This document shows positions 62,755 to 64,000 of a stretch of DNA of 64,000 bases, piece after piece. Source of the DNA: Sapria himalayana (Eukaryota; Streptophyta; Magnoliopsida; Malpighiales; Rafflesiaceae); assembly GCA_029783825.1 (NCBI GenBank), contig JAREIK010002411.1, forward strand, positions 63,714 through 127,713, written 5' to 3'. The position numbers and the translations under genes are program-made. The notes under the pieces are model-generated. The model saw only the letters and a list, made by a program, of their open reading frames with translations, searched no databases and was not told where the DNA came from. Each line of letters opens with the position of its first letter. The stretch's first letter is position 1.

Positions 62755-63125
62755 TATATTTTAGTTAGAAATATATTCAACTTTTTTATCATATAATTTC
62801 AAAAATAATTTTTTGTTATATTGTAATAAAAAGTGTCTGAACATTCAAATTCAAGCCACACACTCAAAAATTTGTATTCTATAAGATTTTGGGATTGATG
62901 CCATCTTTAGAAACAATGCAATGTAAAAGAAGAGTAATTGAGAAATATGTACAACTTTTTATCATATAATCTCTAAAATGTTTTTTTGTTATTTTGTAAT
63001 AAAATATTAAAAGTTTTTGCACATTCAAAATGCAAGCCACACACTATAGAATTTCTATTCTATAAAAATTTTGGCTATGATACTATGTGGAGAAACAATG
63101 CAAAGTAAAGAAGAGTATTTGAAAA
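62755..63125. repeat. Tandem duplication of about 185 bp
   Basis: 'tttttatcatataat', 'attcaaattcaagccacacactc', 'tgtattctataa' and 'gaaacaatgcaatgtaaa' at 62780-62930 recur, with changes, at 62955-63110. There are two copies head to tail. A further 'caacctatataatggac'-like phrase near 63150 suggests surrounding repetition. Confidence 0.82.
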
Positions 63126-64000
63126 ATCACATAACAAAACGTGTACATGCTAAACCCTTATATAATGGACTAATCAAATTGAGATATCCCATAGGTTGAA
63201 TGCTCTTATACATTTGCAAGAAAAAATATAAAATAAAAGAAAAAAATAATAAATTATAAATCATAATAAACTAGATCCAATATTATTTGCACTCAGATTT
63301 TTTAGTTGCATATTAGATTTTCCTACATACACACATATGAACACAAATCTAAGAAATAGTATATGGGCATATTGTTGTTTCTAGATTCAGTGCAAAAAGT
63401 TATGTTATCAGTTACTTGTGTGTCTTAGTATAATAGTTACATTTTGGAAACGTTATGTTTACCAATTCATATGTTGATAATATTTTAATGTGATATTTAG
63501 ACAATTCGACATGTTATTAGTGAATATATTTATTAGTGAATATATTGTAGACATCTTAATGAATACACTTGGAGGATTGTAAGTTTTTTTCATATCTACT
63601 AATTTTCATATTTAATGGATGTATGAAATATTTTGAAAAAGATTATTAAGATTTAATTTAGTCTCTATATTAATATTATTTATTTATTTTCTTTCTTGTT
63701 ATGTTGTAGGAGAGCATCTGACATGTGAACTCTCTCAATCATATATATGTTTATTTTTACTTATATATATATATATATATATCAGTTTTCATAAATTAAT
63801 GATAATTAATTTATCTTATCTTTTTCTTCTTATTTGCTCTCCCTACACAAAAAACCTGAGGGGTGAAATCCTAATATGTAAAATGAAACAATCTTTAAAG
63901 ATCAAGTACTCCAATTATACATGATTTATATTTTAGTACCCAATTTAGTAGTCTTGCAAGAAGTTAAATTGAGCTTTTAATGTGATTGAAACTTTTTTTT
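63126..64000. other. AT-rich right edge, nothing recognised
   Basis: Contains a short TA run at 63762-63781 and no coding signal or CACTA right end. Confidence 0.5.

Larger units (their letters stand above)
55408..64000. mobile_element. CACTA3: left part of a third CACTA element with captured gene exons
   Basis: Terminus CACTATAAGAAAATG at 55408, then subterminal 'gctaggga' motifs closely matching the CACTA2 left end ('gcgagggat', 'tagggaatagcaa', 'cattgaatta'). It lies in the same orientation as CACTA2. The AT-rich region that follows shares 'ggtctata', 'gatgagcgatcc' and 'gagagacacatttt' with CACTA2. No right TIR is seen before 64000, so the element either extends off-window or is truncated. 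The interior carries exons of an ARIA/ABAP1-like gene. Confidence 0.75.

Overview
The window is repeat-dominated, very AT-rich nuclear DNA from a land plant, most likely a seed plant. The evidence is plant-type CACTA (En/Spm-like) DNA transposons with CACTACAAGAAAA termini, an L1-type LINE whose ORF1 has a DUF4283-like domain and a CCHC zinc knuckle, a degenerate Ty1/copia element, and broken fragments of two plant-type genes (an ARF small GTPase and an ARM-repeat protein of the ARIA/ABAP1 type). I see no intact host gene, no tRNA or rRNA gene, and no bacterial or organellar features.

Layout. (1) 1-1865: 5' part of a decayed LINE on the minus strand. (2) About 27 kb of degenerate TATC/TCTA (GATA on the other strand) microsatellite in four blocks: A 1873-4481, B 10396-18655, C 38480-50454, D 51223-55407. 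(3) The blocks are separated by CACTA1 (4482-10395), a composite CACTA2 region (18656-38479) and a small LINE-like retroposon (50455-51222). A third CACTA element starts at 55408 and runs off the right edge. CACTA2 and CACTA3 lie in the opposite orientation to CACTA1.

The CACTA elements carry subterminal 'tagctaggga' repeats, palindromic TATATGTACA minisatellites, a GC-rich triplet tract and captured gene fragments. I recognise no transposase, so they look non-autonomous. CACTA2 holds an intronless ARF pseudogene (24169-24594), a broken LINE reverse transcriptase (about 27840-29565) and a broken copia polyprotein (about 29566-32648). CACTA3 holds exons of an ARIA/ABAP1-like gene with introns retained (59467-60446).

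The most unusual structure is the microsatellite itself. Blocks B and C are colinear diverged copies of one roughly 8.2 kb sequence, and each starts directly at a CACTA right end of the same type. Part of block A is a third copy. The array therefore behaves as a higher-order satellite with CACTA ends at its unit boundaries. Long plus-strand reading frames in it (repeated Tyr-Leu-Ser-Ile) are a by-product of the tetranucleotide and are not annotated as genes. The recognisable coding regions are all broken, so the window has no working gene circuit; what it records is transposition, capture and tandem duplication.
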